Positions 11,896 to 22,200 of a DNA stretch of 64,000 nucleotides are shown here, piece by piece. Every line of letters starts with the position of its first letter. The stretch's first letter is position 1. Below the pieces are notes generated by a model. That model was not told the origin of the DNA, made no database searches, and saw only the letters and a program-made list of their open reading frames with translations. The position numbers and the translations under genes were made by a program. The stretch covers positions 18,430,110-18,494,109 of the forward strand of contig OU452227.1 in assembly GCA_911728455.2 (NCBI GenBank), read 5' to 3'. The DNA comes from Marthasterias glacialis (Eukaryota; Echinodermata; Asteroidea; Forcipulatida; Asteriidae).

Positions 11896-13164
11896 CTTCA
11901 GAACATGAAGTCAAGTCAGTAAAAAAAATGTCAAAAAGATATCTAATTAGCTTTATTTTTGATTAAATTTGATTTAATGAAATTGAGGAAACAACCTTAT
12001 GGTTGATTTTCTAGTATTAGAATTCCCTAGTCTTCATCTTCTTCAAACACACAAACCCTTAAAATAAGTTTAATACATGTAATTATGTAAAAGCTAGGGG
12101 GAAAATAACTACTTAACATAACTCAAGTACTTAAATATTTTTAAAATAACAAGAATGTTGTTCGTTCCTTTTAGTTAATACCATATCATAAACACTGTCT
12201 TTGACTGGTTCCCCGCTTATTTTTTCGAGGAGAAATTTTTTTAGTTACATTTTCTGCTTTTAAAAGCCACACAAGCATTTCAAGCAACTCTATAAAATTT
12301 GAACTAAAAAAGCATAACAGGTCTGACAACAACACCTCATCAAAGAGAAACCCACCTTCAGTGCATTGGCACCGTCTGGCCTTTTAGAAACACTGTCTGG
12401 TTGGACAGTTTGTGTGAATGATGGCCACGGGGACGAATGCTTGAACTTTGACACACTGTTGAATAATTCATGACCACAGTTGGAGCAGGCATAGACACCT
12501 GGGGGAAGAGTAGAAATACTGTAATTTAGTACATCTGCAAATTTTAATTTCTAAGAATAGGAAAGGTGTTCTCATTCTTAAAACTATTATTTTGGTTTTC
12601 CCTTTGCATGAGTCTGCACTCCAGTCTGTATACATGGTATACCATGTGCTTTCTGCATCCTGCGGTAAAAACAATCCAAAGGTAACTTGGTTGGAATTAA
12701 AAAACCCACTGCTACTGTGTAAGTCTCGCACCAACCTCGCCACCATGGGCAGCGCGCCGTATCAATACCTCTCGTCTCTAACCCCTGGAAGGGAAGCACT
12801 AAAAATCAACGCTGATTGGCTCCCAAAACTGACTGCTTTGCACACACGCTTCCCCCTTGCCTTGGTTAATGCCACATGTACACATAATGTTAGTCAGGTT
12901 AGTGTTACTGTGTTACTGTTAATTAAGTAGTGTTAGTCACTTTAAATCATTCTCTATGCTTAAACTGAGGTTAGTGGTACTGACTGGTATTGGACCAGCA
13001 GTACCACTAAAACATACTTAACTACTAAAATACTTTTAAAGTACGTACTAGTACTAGTAGTACATGTAGTACTACAGCTGAGCTACACACAACCAGCATG
13101 ACCAGTAATTACCTGCATCGAAGTGATTTTTGTATTTTTCTCCTCCCCACGAACAGAACGACAT
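11761..13164 (-). CDS. MSRB1: Methionine-R-sulfoxide reductase B1 (selenoprotein R), complete, 3 exons
   Basis: MSRB1 reduces methionine-R-sulfoxide in the cytosol and nucleus. Its selenocysteine is the catalytic residue and thioredoxin the usual reductant (family knowledge). Joining minus-strand exons 13164-13113, 12498-12356 and 11895-11761 gives 109 residues (human 116). It starts [18 protein letters not shown], against human MSFCSFFGGEVFQNHFEPG. The four zinc-binding cysteines are present as C22/C25 (YACSNCGHE) and C68/C71 (SCSKCG). The HSSPWPSF motif is in exon 2. An in-frame TGA at 11820-11818 falls at residue 91 in SRF-TGA-IFSSAL, exactly at the human SRFUIFSSSL selenocysteine. The frame continues 18 more codons to a second TGA at 11763-11761. 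The phases are 1 and 0 and all junctions are GT-AG. I could not identify a convincing SECIS element by eye. Confidence 0.93.
12356..12498 (-). CDS. MSRB1: MSRB1 exon 2
   Basis: This encodes residues 18-65 with the first zinc-binding CxxC (C22, C25) and HSSPWPSF. The acceptor is tcccccag and the donor gtgggt. It enters in phase 1 and leaves in phase 0. Confidence 0.93.
12728..12872. mobile_element. Fragment of a 480 bp interspersed repeat (ACCATGGGCAGCGCGC family)
   Basis: This lies in MSRB1 intron 1. It shares the words CACCATGGGCAGCGCGCC, CCCCTGG-GGGAAGCACT and TTGGCTCCCAAAA with longer copies at 18395-18870, 40537-41014 and 61806-62560. Only one end of the element is present. Confidence 0.65.
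13113..13164 (-). CDS. MSRB1: MSRB1 exon 1 (coding part)
   Basis: This begins at ATG 13164-13162 and encodes residues 1-17 plus one base of codon 18. The donor gtaatt follows at 13112. The start is fixed by the conserved N-terminus MSFCS. Confidence 0.92.
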
Positions 13165-14693
13165 TTTGACAAAGTCAACCACCAAAACACTTGCCCAAAT
13201 TCCTACCAAATCCGGTGATTGCAGAAAAGGCCAAGCAAAAACGGAGTACACTACTTCCACCTACACTCTACAGTTAACAAATACAGAGAGAACGACAGTC
13301 ATGCAATCTGACACACAGCATAGGCATGTAATGCTGTGTCATGTGTGTTGTCTACTGTTTATTTCCGGGCCGGCAGGTACAGTTAGGTACTTTTCGCCAA
13401 TAGGTGGCGCACTTTCATTTTATTTTATCTCATCACCATAACTTTAAAAAGTTAAAACAAACTCTCAGGAACAAAAAAAACGAACGGCCTTGTCAAAATA
13501 AACAATTTCGGATGTGGCAAATACCTTGATTTTGGCCTAAGTAATAATGTAATAAGCATCATAAATCATAGAAGCTTGGAGGGAAAACAAAAACCCATGA
13601 AGGAAGAGTTTTCTTAATGACTTCAGGAAAAAGCGTATACTATTTTCTGTCACTTTGCAAATTAAACTTGTAATATACCTCCTTTATTAAAAAAGATTCT
13701 TTTTCATCATTACTTGTAATTACAGACAAATAGTTGTCAGCAGTAAACAACAGTCCATGCATTCAATCAAATTATAACATTTCAATTAAACAAGAAAACA
13801 TTATAAGATGGCCATATCTCATTGAACACATTCTGGTTTATCTTCAAAGGGGAAAAATGACACAAGAACTGCATAAAACAAAAACCAGAAAAACAAGAGT
13901 GCCTTCAAGTTCAGTGCATTATATGCTAAGATATGTTTAATCATTCTTCTTGCATTTGCATTTCACAACTTTGTGCATTATTTGTTTTACATCATGCATC
14001 CTGAAACAAAACTTTAACACTGATTTTGAAAATTTTGCCTCAACTCAGTCATTTGTATAAAGCCGGGTATCAAACCAACATTGAAATTAGTTAGGGTCCA
14101 TTTCAACCACACACACCCCCCCCCCCAAAAAAAAAAAAAAAAAAAGAAAGAAAAAAAAGAAAGAAAAAAAAAAAAAAAAGAAAAAAAAAAGTAATATTAA
14201 ATAAATAAATAAAATAAAACCTAAAATTAAATATATAAAACTTGACCATTGTTGATTATCATCATGGAAGTTTTGAAAGCTTAGTTGAAGTGGGTTCATT
14301 GGGAAATTATTCCGTCCACTCTCCTTGCCGGACAGCCAGGATATGCTGGCCTGAAATTTCATAGAGGCCTTGGCCTTATTTGCCTCTTTGTCCTTGTACC
14401 CCTTGAAGTTAAATTTTTGACTGGTTAGCATGACGATCAGAAAAATAACTGACTTTCAGTCTGAAAGATTAACTCTTAAGACTTAATACCAGTATCGATT
14501 GTGTCCTTAGAAATATTTATAGAAACATTGACACCACCACACTTGTTTCTTATTCTGATTTGTCAAATCGAAATGCAGGCATAAAAATATGCATAAAGTC
14601 CAAGACAACCCTTGCTTGGTGTACTTTAAAAAAAATTATTGGAATTTCAAAGATTGGTAGTGTGTGCTTTCTGAAAACTTGGGGGCAGGAAAA
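13165..14693. other. MSRB1 upstream region and intergenic DNA
   Basis: The first 200-300 bp presumably hold the MSRB1 5' UTR and promoter; no TATA box is evident. The rest is AT-rich with no recognised gene. A C-run followed by an A/G-rich low-complexity tract is at 14112-14191. Confidence 0.45.
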
Positions 14694-14826
14694 GGGGTCG
14701 ATTTCACAAAGAGGTAAGATCGATCTTGAGTGTAAATTAATCTTATTTGCTAGGAAAGTGTGATGTCACAATACAAAATTACCATGGTGATATTGACAAC
14801 TTTAGTGCTTTGTGAAATCAAGCCCA
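14694..14826. mobile_element. MITE-like element, GATTTCACAAAGC family
   Basis: The ends are inverted: GGGGTCGATTTCACAAAG on the left and CTTTGTGAAATCAAGCCCA on the right. The element is 133 bp with an interior resembling AAGATCGATCTTGAG. Related copies are at 20296, 20935, 41674, 43128 and 48003. Confidence 0.75.
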
Positions 14827-15371
14827 AAAGTAATGATGTATTTTGCTTACAAAAATGTTTCCATAGGCATTCTGGTTTTCAAATAAATGAACCCCCAATT
14901 TAAAAAGTGAAAAAAAAAAGAAAAAAAGAAAAAAGGAAAAGCAATCCTGTATCAGAAATGAAATTCATACCCTGCATGGTTGGACAAGTTCTAGGGTAAG
15001 AAAAATAAAACAATACATTATTCTGTAACAGTAAATGTGATTTACTACAAACATTGTTTGCTTTATTTTCCAAGACCAGCATTTGAAGAAAAAAAATGTG
15101 CACAAATTATAAGCAATTAAGTAAAAGTTCCCTCTTGGAAGTCACGCAGGAGATGCTAACCAACTTTAATTTAAAAAAAACCCCAAATGAAATGTTTGTG
15201 ACTTGAATAATAACATGAGTACCTTAAAATTAACACAATCATTTTTAGAGTAACCATAGTAACAGAACATTCCATTATTTACAGGTCCATAACGCTTCTT
15301 TTTTTTATACTAAAGTTTGTCAGACATTTTAAACTAAGAATTAACCGGTTTGAAACAAAGCTCGATAATCA

Positions 15372-15568
15372 GGGGCCAATCTCATGGAGCTGCTTCAGCA
15401 TACAAAATAATTTAGGCACAAAACAATTTTGCTTACCAGAATAAGCTTACAAGCCAAAATACCATGACACTTGTGTACCATTTCGGACTGGTGTCCTTCT
15501 TACTTTTGCTTAGCAGAAAATTTGCAAGCGCTTTTGTCTACTTATGCGGCTCCATGAAACTGGGCCCT
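15372..15568. mobile_element. MITE-like element, GGGCCCAATTTCAT family
   Basis: The ends are GGGGCCAATCTCATGGAGC and the inverted GGCTCCATGAAACTGGGCCC. Length is about 197 bp and there is no coding content. Confidence 0.75.
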
Positions 15569-15626
15569 GGTATAAGATACAGTGGGAAAAAAATCAAAGA
15601 TACCTCTACATGTTTTACTCTTTCAG

Positions 15627-15707
15627 GTTATTTTGATTGTTGAGAGGAAAACTCGCCACAAAGGCGGCGTCCCAAAATCCACCATTTCAACCTTGCCAAA
15701 TACCCAG
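15627..15707 (+). other. Exon-like open segment of unknown identity
   Basis: This 81 bp segment is open in one frame (27 codons beginning VILIVERKTRHKGG). It is bounded by a good acceptor (ctctttcag) and a donor (gtttgt), phase 0 on both sides. A further acceptor-like site at about 15755 would give two codons and a stop. I do not recognise the peptide and found no partner exons, so chance is a real possibility. Confidence 0.2.
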
Positions 15708-17231
15708 GTTTGTAGATTTTCTGACCTTGTCATTGATAAATTTCCTCCCACAGACAACATGACATAGTCATTGACAAAATAATAGAGTTAAATATAACAG
15801 CTAGAGGGTATGCAAAACCATGCACCATGACCCGACAAAAAGCATTTCTTTGCCCATTGAGGCAAACGGCGCTGACCAATCATATTACACTGGTCACTTG
15901 TCAGTTTACACAGCAAACATTTTCTAAGTGGACGTTCGTATGCAGTCTACCCATAGGGATTTTTTTCGTCCGTGGCGGGTCACCAGAGTTACTAAGTGAC
16001 ATAGCACGCGCTCCCTCTAGTTCTTACATAATACAACTTTACAGACAAAACAGAACTAAGCTAGTGTGCCTCCATTGCAAACCAGCAACACCCAAATATT
16101 TCTTGAAAAACGAGAAAAGAAAAAAAGGAAGAAAAAAAGACTGATGATGTTACAGTGTTGATACTTATTCATAGCTGTATACAATCCGAGGAATAACCCA
16201 TCCCTCCCTCCCCCCCAAAAAAAAAAAATAAATAAAAAAAAAAAAAAAAAAAATAACAATTGCATCTTATTTTTTATGTTTATAAACTGCCAATGTGCAA
16301 CTTAAAAATACTGTTGACATTTGACATTTACACCACTTTCTCCACAACCCCCACCCCCCACATTTGGGAACCAAATTTCCTTTAATAGAAAATTAAATAC
16401 AGCCTAAGCTTTTATAGTATTTTTACATCCCTCGGCAGCATGAGTCCAACGTAGCAATTTTACAGCAGACCATACAATATTAGGCAAATCTATGAAAATC
16501 CGAATTCCTTTGCATAAAGTTTTTTTTGCAGGTTTGTCCCTACTTTTATATTCCATGCATCATTCATACTTATTTGCAGACAAAATAAATGTTTCATTGA
16601 ATAAAATTAATTCAAGGATTCCAACAAAAGAATCGGATTCCAACATGTAATTGACCTTCTGCGTAAACATCACCAATACCAATAATTATTCACATTTTTC
16701 AGTAAAGGTTAAAAAGGCAATGACGTTATCAGTCTGATTGAGAGTTTGTTTTCATTTTAAACGACTAATAAGACATCCATTTCAGCTTGAATTTAGTTAG
16801 TGTTTGCATGTTAAAATGTTTTATATATATACAACAGGCCATATCCAAATCAACGGCTTCGTGACTATGGCCCAATCGCTAAAATGGCCTATCCTGCAAC
16901 GTTGCTGCAGCAGCCAATGGTCAAAGCCATAGCCTGAAGTCATTTGATTCAGATGCAGCCTTAGGTTGTGTCCGAACCAAGCGACTTTGGCTATGGCTGC
17001 AACCCTTGGCTGCCACAGAGAATAGGACTTTGTTGGCGTTCCGGCCATAGCTACTAACAAAGCCATTATTTATTTCGGACTTGGCATTATATCTTGATTC
17101 CAAAGGATGAAATGTTTCGCCTGAACTTGATGATCTTTTGGGTGAACTTAACTGTTATTTAGAAGGTCTAGTCAGGTTCGGATGTGACAAATACATAAGA
17201 AGTACCAGTTTTGCCAGCACAATTAACAATA
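15708..17231. other. Intergenic, no recognised gene
   Basis: Non-coding sequence with an A-rich tract at 16215-16256 preceded by a C-run. Imperfect inverted words around GGCCATAG occur at 16860-17060 and may be a decayed element. I see no gene. Confidence 0.4.
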
Positions 17232-17585
17232 GACCGATCCATTAAGCCCCGACAACTAACGTATTGAGCATTCCCAACCTTGACAACGCCACAGAAAGTC
17301 CAACTAAAGTCCGACACGTTAAAATCCTATTCCAAAAGTAAACACAACAGCACACACAACTGTACTAACTTTTGTTTCAATTTTTTGGGTATTTCTGGTG
17401 GTGCAAATCCCAAAGGAATGGTTCCTGTACAGTCATGTAAAAGTGGTTTGACAGTGTACCTGTCTGCATTGTTCTTTTGCCTCAAGGCACAGCTCAAAAG
17501 GCCACGAAGCTAAATCCATACCATTCACACCATGTGCTGTTGCTAGGCAGTTGCTCAGGTAGGCAGCGCTTAATAGATCAGTCTA
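17232..17585. mobile_element. MITE-like element, GACCGATCCATTAAGC family
   Basis: The left end is AATAGACCGATCCATTAAGC and the right end is the inverted GCTTAATAGATCAGTCTATT. It is a shorter relative of the 8578-9025 element, with the same CAATTTTTT-GGTATTTCTGG interior. Confidence 0.78.
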
Positions 17586-18009
17586 TTGAACCAATTCACC
17601 TGATGTCATCACACGATATATCTTGGTTGTGCCATTTTGGGATAGAAGACAGATTTTCCGTGTGTAACCGTGCAGTGTGAGTTTTGGTGACGTGGGTGCA
17701 GTTAGGCGCGCACCATATCTTTACATGCATTTTGACTCCCAAATTGGCAGACCATGGGCTGAATGTAGACCCTTGTGATGTCGGTGTGAGGGGTCAATAC
17801 TCCTCTTACATACATCAAACAGCTCTGCAAAAAGAAAAGCTGAATGCTGGATAATTTTGATTTATCGGCACGTTGCAATTTTCAGCTCTTTACCTGAAAC
17901 AACACTTGTCCTACATTTTGAATACATGTATGTTTGTTAACACTTACAGGAGAATTACAATTAGCAATTGAGCAAACTGTACAAAATGGGTTTATTTAAT
18001 ACATGTCCA

Positions 18010-18191
18010 GGGCCCAACTTCATACAGCAGCTTAAGCACAACAATATTATGCTTTTTAGTACCAGAATAGGATTACCCACCAAAATACCATGTCACAAGT
18101 ACCATCTGTGACTGGTATCCTGCTCATTTTTGATTAGCGGCAAATGGGTTGAGCGGAAGTGTCTGCTTAAGCAGCTATATGAAATTGGGCC
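18010..18191. mobile_element. MITE-like element, GGGCCCAATTTCAT family
   Basis: The ends are GGGCCCAACTTCATACAGC and the inverted GCTATATGAAATTGGGCC. Length is 182 bp. The interior reads ACCAGAATAGG and GACTGGTATCCTGCTCATTT, as in the other copies. Confidence 0.8.
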
Positions 18192-18324
18192 AGTGGGTTG
18201 GGTGTTTGAGTTTACCCCCATGCTGTTGGACTCTTGATGGTTTTAGGAAAGTTTCTGATTAAAAACGCAGAGGAGCTTAGATTCAATCAATTTATTTCAT
18301 TTGGTGAACCACTCCTCTCCCAAC

Positions 18325-18942
18325 GGGAAACTTTGGGATACAAAGTGGCAGCAGACTTACTAGGTAATTTTCGAAAATTTAGGTCTGAGCATGCACAGCC
18401 TTGCTACCATGGGCAGTGCGCCGTATCGATACCCCTGGTAGGGATGTACTGAAAAACAACATTGAGTGGCTCCCAAAAGTGACTGCTTCGCGCGCACGCT
18501 TGTTAAAAACTTTCGAGAGCTTGTAGGACGCTTAATACCCGCGTGTCAAAATGCAAGTATTTTGACGCATTCCCACTTCAAATGAATTATGTTTTTACAC
18601 AGTCACCCTTAACTGCATACAGTTAGAAAAATCGCAAAATCAAAGAAGAATGACAGGGGACCAGTTGCTCTATGACTTGATGCTTCTTTTGTAGGCTACC
18701 ATATTTCAGTGCTTGCGTAGAGTGGATCAGCCACAGGCCTAATTGAATTGTGCCATATATTTGCACATTTAAATGAACCAATTCCAGGGGTTTTGAGCGA
18801 GCAAGGCATGGTGAGAGAAAATGGAACATGACAAGATTGATCACTCCTCCCTGGGAATGAGGTCGGAGCATGCCCACCCTTCCGAGAACAGTGAATTTAC
18901 TTAGTAAGTCTGCTGCCACCTAGCATCCTCAGCAGTCCCCCA
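18325..18942. mobile_element. MITE (GTGGCAGCAGACTTAC termini) with a nested interspersed repeat
   Basis: The outer termini are inverted: AAAGTGGCAGCAGACTTACT near 18339 and AGTAAGTCTGCTGCCACCTA near 18904. Nearly the whole interior (about 18395-18870) is a copy of the 480 bp repeat also seen at 40537-41014, in the opposite orientation. The repeat has therefore inserted into the MITE. Confidence 0.7.
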
Positions 18943-18970
18943 TTCCTTTTGTTCTTGCATGCCTGATTTT

Positions 18971-18976
18971 TTTATT
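18971..18976 (-). promoter_or_regulatory. Candidate polyadenylation signal of UBFD1
   Basis: AATAAA on the minus strand, about 165 bp after the UBFD1 stop codon. The position fits a short 3' UTR. There is no further evidence. Confidence 0.4.
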
Positions 18977-19138
18977 TTGCCAGCCAAGCCCCTCCCCCAA
19001 ACCCTCCCTATACCAGCATCACCTACTGCACTGGCTAGTTGACCATCTTTCAGCAGGAGAAACGAACAAATACAAGAACTTTGACACGATGGATGAGGAA
19101 TACAAGAAAAGAGGGGCAGGCGTTACGTTCACCGACCG

Positions 19139-19249
19139 TCAGAAATACTGCCACTTGAAGAGGATTGCATCCTTGATGGCGTGGGTGTACTGTGCCGGTA
19201 CCCAGTACAGCCAGTAGCGAGATTGCTCCGTCGGGCCAAGCTGAATGGC
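19139..19249 (-). CDS. UBFD1: UBFD1 exon 7 with stop codon
   Basis: This encodes AIQLGPTEQSRYWLYW then VPAQYTHAIKDAILFKWQYF, and TGA at 19141-19139. The acceptor is taaaccgtag. It matches the human C-terminus. Confidence 0.95.
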   Translation of the reverse strand, partial: AIQLGPTEQSRYWLYWVPAQYTHAIKDAILFKWQYF

Positions 19250-22200
19250 CTACGGTTTAGAAACAAAGAATGACAAAAATAAAAGTAACAAGGTTTTGCA
19301 TTGTGGTGGAGGAATATCAGACTTGGGTTATGACTCGCATTGCGGGTCATGTCATTTTGAATGAGTGTGATATATCAAATGTACCTTTTTACAAAAAATC
19401 ACAGTAATTGGTCAATGTCTTACATTACTGTAAATTTCACTGACATTAAGCAAATGACATCAGCAAAGATGTTAAAATATGCATCATTTTTTCAACATGC
19501 ACAGAGTTTTCACATTATGCAACCAGTCCAGAAAAACTAAGGCAAACCACTTTTCTTTACATTTAAGTATCACAAACTTAGAAATCACTGAGTACACAGT
19601 GCTTTGTCATACATCAGTCTAGGGCAAAAAAAACAACCACGAATAAATTGTTCTTTACTTCCCATGCAGTTATTTTTTGTTTCTTCTCAACAGTTTTTAA
19701 ACACCTACTTAAGTCGTACAGAGCCCCCGCCCCTTTGTACTATCTTTATGACAATAAACATGTTGGAAACATTTTGACGACTCCTAAGCAGAAAATAGCA
19801 AACGTAGAATACAGCCATGATAACGTCTGAGCTATCTCACCATGATATGATATTCCTCATGACCCTCTATGGGTTCACTGATGACATTCTTAATGGAGCT
19901 CATTGGAAGCTTTTCTGTCCGCTCTGTCAAAATAAAAATACAAACTATCAAAATACGACGAGGCACTATATTAAGATCTTACTAGCATTGCTACAATGTA
20001 TAAGCCAAAAAGGATGACTGCAGCAAGAACTGTGCAAAGTTTTGACAGTCCTTTCCTTTCGTTACTATCTGGAACAGCCTTCCATCATCTATTACTTTGG
20101 ACACTGCTAATCAGCAAAGTTAGCAAAGATATCATTTTCTAACCAAGAATGAGAGCCATCCACTTCAGTATAAAGGTGTGCATAGCATAAGAGAGAGGAG
20201 GATGCCCAGTGAGTTGGACACCATGCCCTATATTACGTGTAAGCAAGCAATTCTGACTCACTGTTTTGTAAAACTTGTGCAAACTTGGCACTCCTGGGGT
20301 GGATTTCACAAAGCGCTAGGACTTGTCTTATCTCGAGTTAGGATGAGTAACTAGTCCTAACTTATATGACTTGTCGTAAGTTAGGACTAGTCCTAAGTTA
20401 AGACTAGTTTTGTGAAATCCACCCCGATCCAATTAAGGCAGACCTGGAATTAGCCCTTCCCATATAAAATGCTGATTACATTCACCCATGCTATTGGGGC
20501 TATTGGTTGGCAAACGTCATCGAGTTGTGCACTTGGCAGACGCACAAACACGTAATAAAAAAAGGCCTGATGTTTCCTCATTTTGCCATCCAGTAGTGTT
20601 AGTGCGCAAGCACAATGTGCTATTTACATATTTCATGGGTCTATATACTCGGAGGCAACAGAGGCCATGGCCTCCATTGCCCCAGTCTTGACATTGGTGT
20701 CCCCTCATATCAGTTTCCCATATACTTTAACATTTTCCAATGGAAACACCCTTAGCAAAATGAAAATGGCCTTGCCCCTCTCCAAGATGAAATCCCAGGC
20801 CTTCCTGATGCATTGACTCGGTACGTTGGTGTGGAGGAATGGTTGGCAGGATACTAATATAAAAAGACTGGTATTATGCCTGTCACCTTGCTAAGCATGG
20901 GTTGTCAGTACTGGATCAAAATCAGACAAAACCAGAGCTCAATTTCACAACGCACTATTGATTCCTCTTAAGATGAGTTATCAATACCGCCATAGTGGTT
21001 TGTATTTTCACATCACACTTTCCTTAGCAAATATGATTGGAACACATCTTCAGAACAATCTTAGCTCTCTGTGAAATCGAGCCCAGGGCAGGGATCTTGG
21101 AGTAACTAATTGTACTGTACACCATTACAAAAAGTTGCTGGGTACTAACCTTTTGTGCCTATCCAGAGTTGATCGATTTCCAGTTTGAATGTGAGTCGTA
21201 CTTTCCCCCCAGCCTTGTTGTACATGCCAGATATTGGCACTGACGGTAGCGCATCCTGTGCAGAGTGAACAAGTCAAGTGCATGTCTTTTTAAAAACATT
21301 GTTTTCTGAGGTGATGAAATACCTCAAGCTTAACCCTGATCGAGTAGCCGAGTTCTTTTAATTGACTCCACAAAAAGGAAGCTCTCTGACGGGGATATTT
21401 TCCAACGAGTTGACCAACTCATTTGAAACCATTTAACTGCACAGGTTGTGCAATGGTGGCATGGGTGATGTTTGCGTAAAGCACTTGCCTCTCACCAATG
21501 TGTCCCTGGTTCGATTCCCGGCTAGGGTCATATGTGAGTAGAGTTGTGCATTGGTTCTCTCCTGTGCCACGAGGGTTTTTCTCCAGGCCATCCAGTTTTC
21601 CTCCCTCCGGAATAAATCAAACACTTTCAATCTCAGGCTGTGCTCCATGGTCATATATGGGTTGATGTGGCTGGCTGCCAAAGGCTGCCCTTGCATGCCT
21701 GCAGCTTGAACACGTATAGCCGCGTCTTCGCAATTCAGCTTCTCAGCTGCCAGTAAGGATCATTAGCCTTCAAAATTAATATTATAACTCTGCACAGAAT
21801 TAAGGCATGATACGGTCGAGCGGCCTGGTGTTTCTGATCAGCAGAGTGTGAGTTTGACTCCCTATCGTGACACTTGTGTCCTTAAGCAAGACACTTTACC
21901 ATTATTGCTTTGTCCTTCAGATGGGACGTAAACCATAGGTCCCATAAGTTATCGTAAAGAGAAGGGGTTGCCCCGGTGTTTCTGGCATGATTGGCAGCAA
22001 ATTGCACAGCACAAGGTGTTATATAAATGGGTCTCATATTTCAAAAACTTAACACACCTATCTTAAATATTTCTGTGCCTCAGAATAATTAAATAGATAA
22101 ATGACGCATTATAAATGCTTCCAATTATTATTATTATTAACTAACTATGTTCTGAGTAGAGGCATTCCCAAACATGATATCATATTGCAGACTGCCATAG

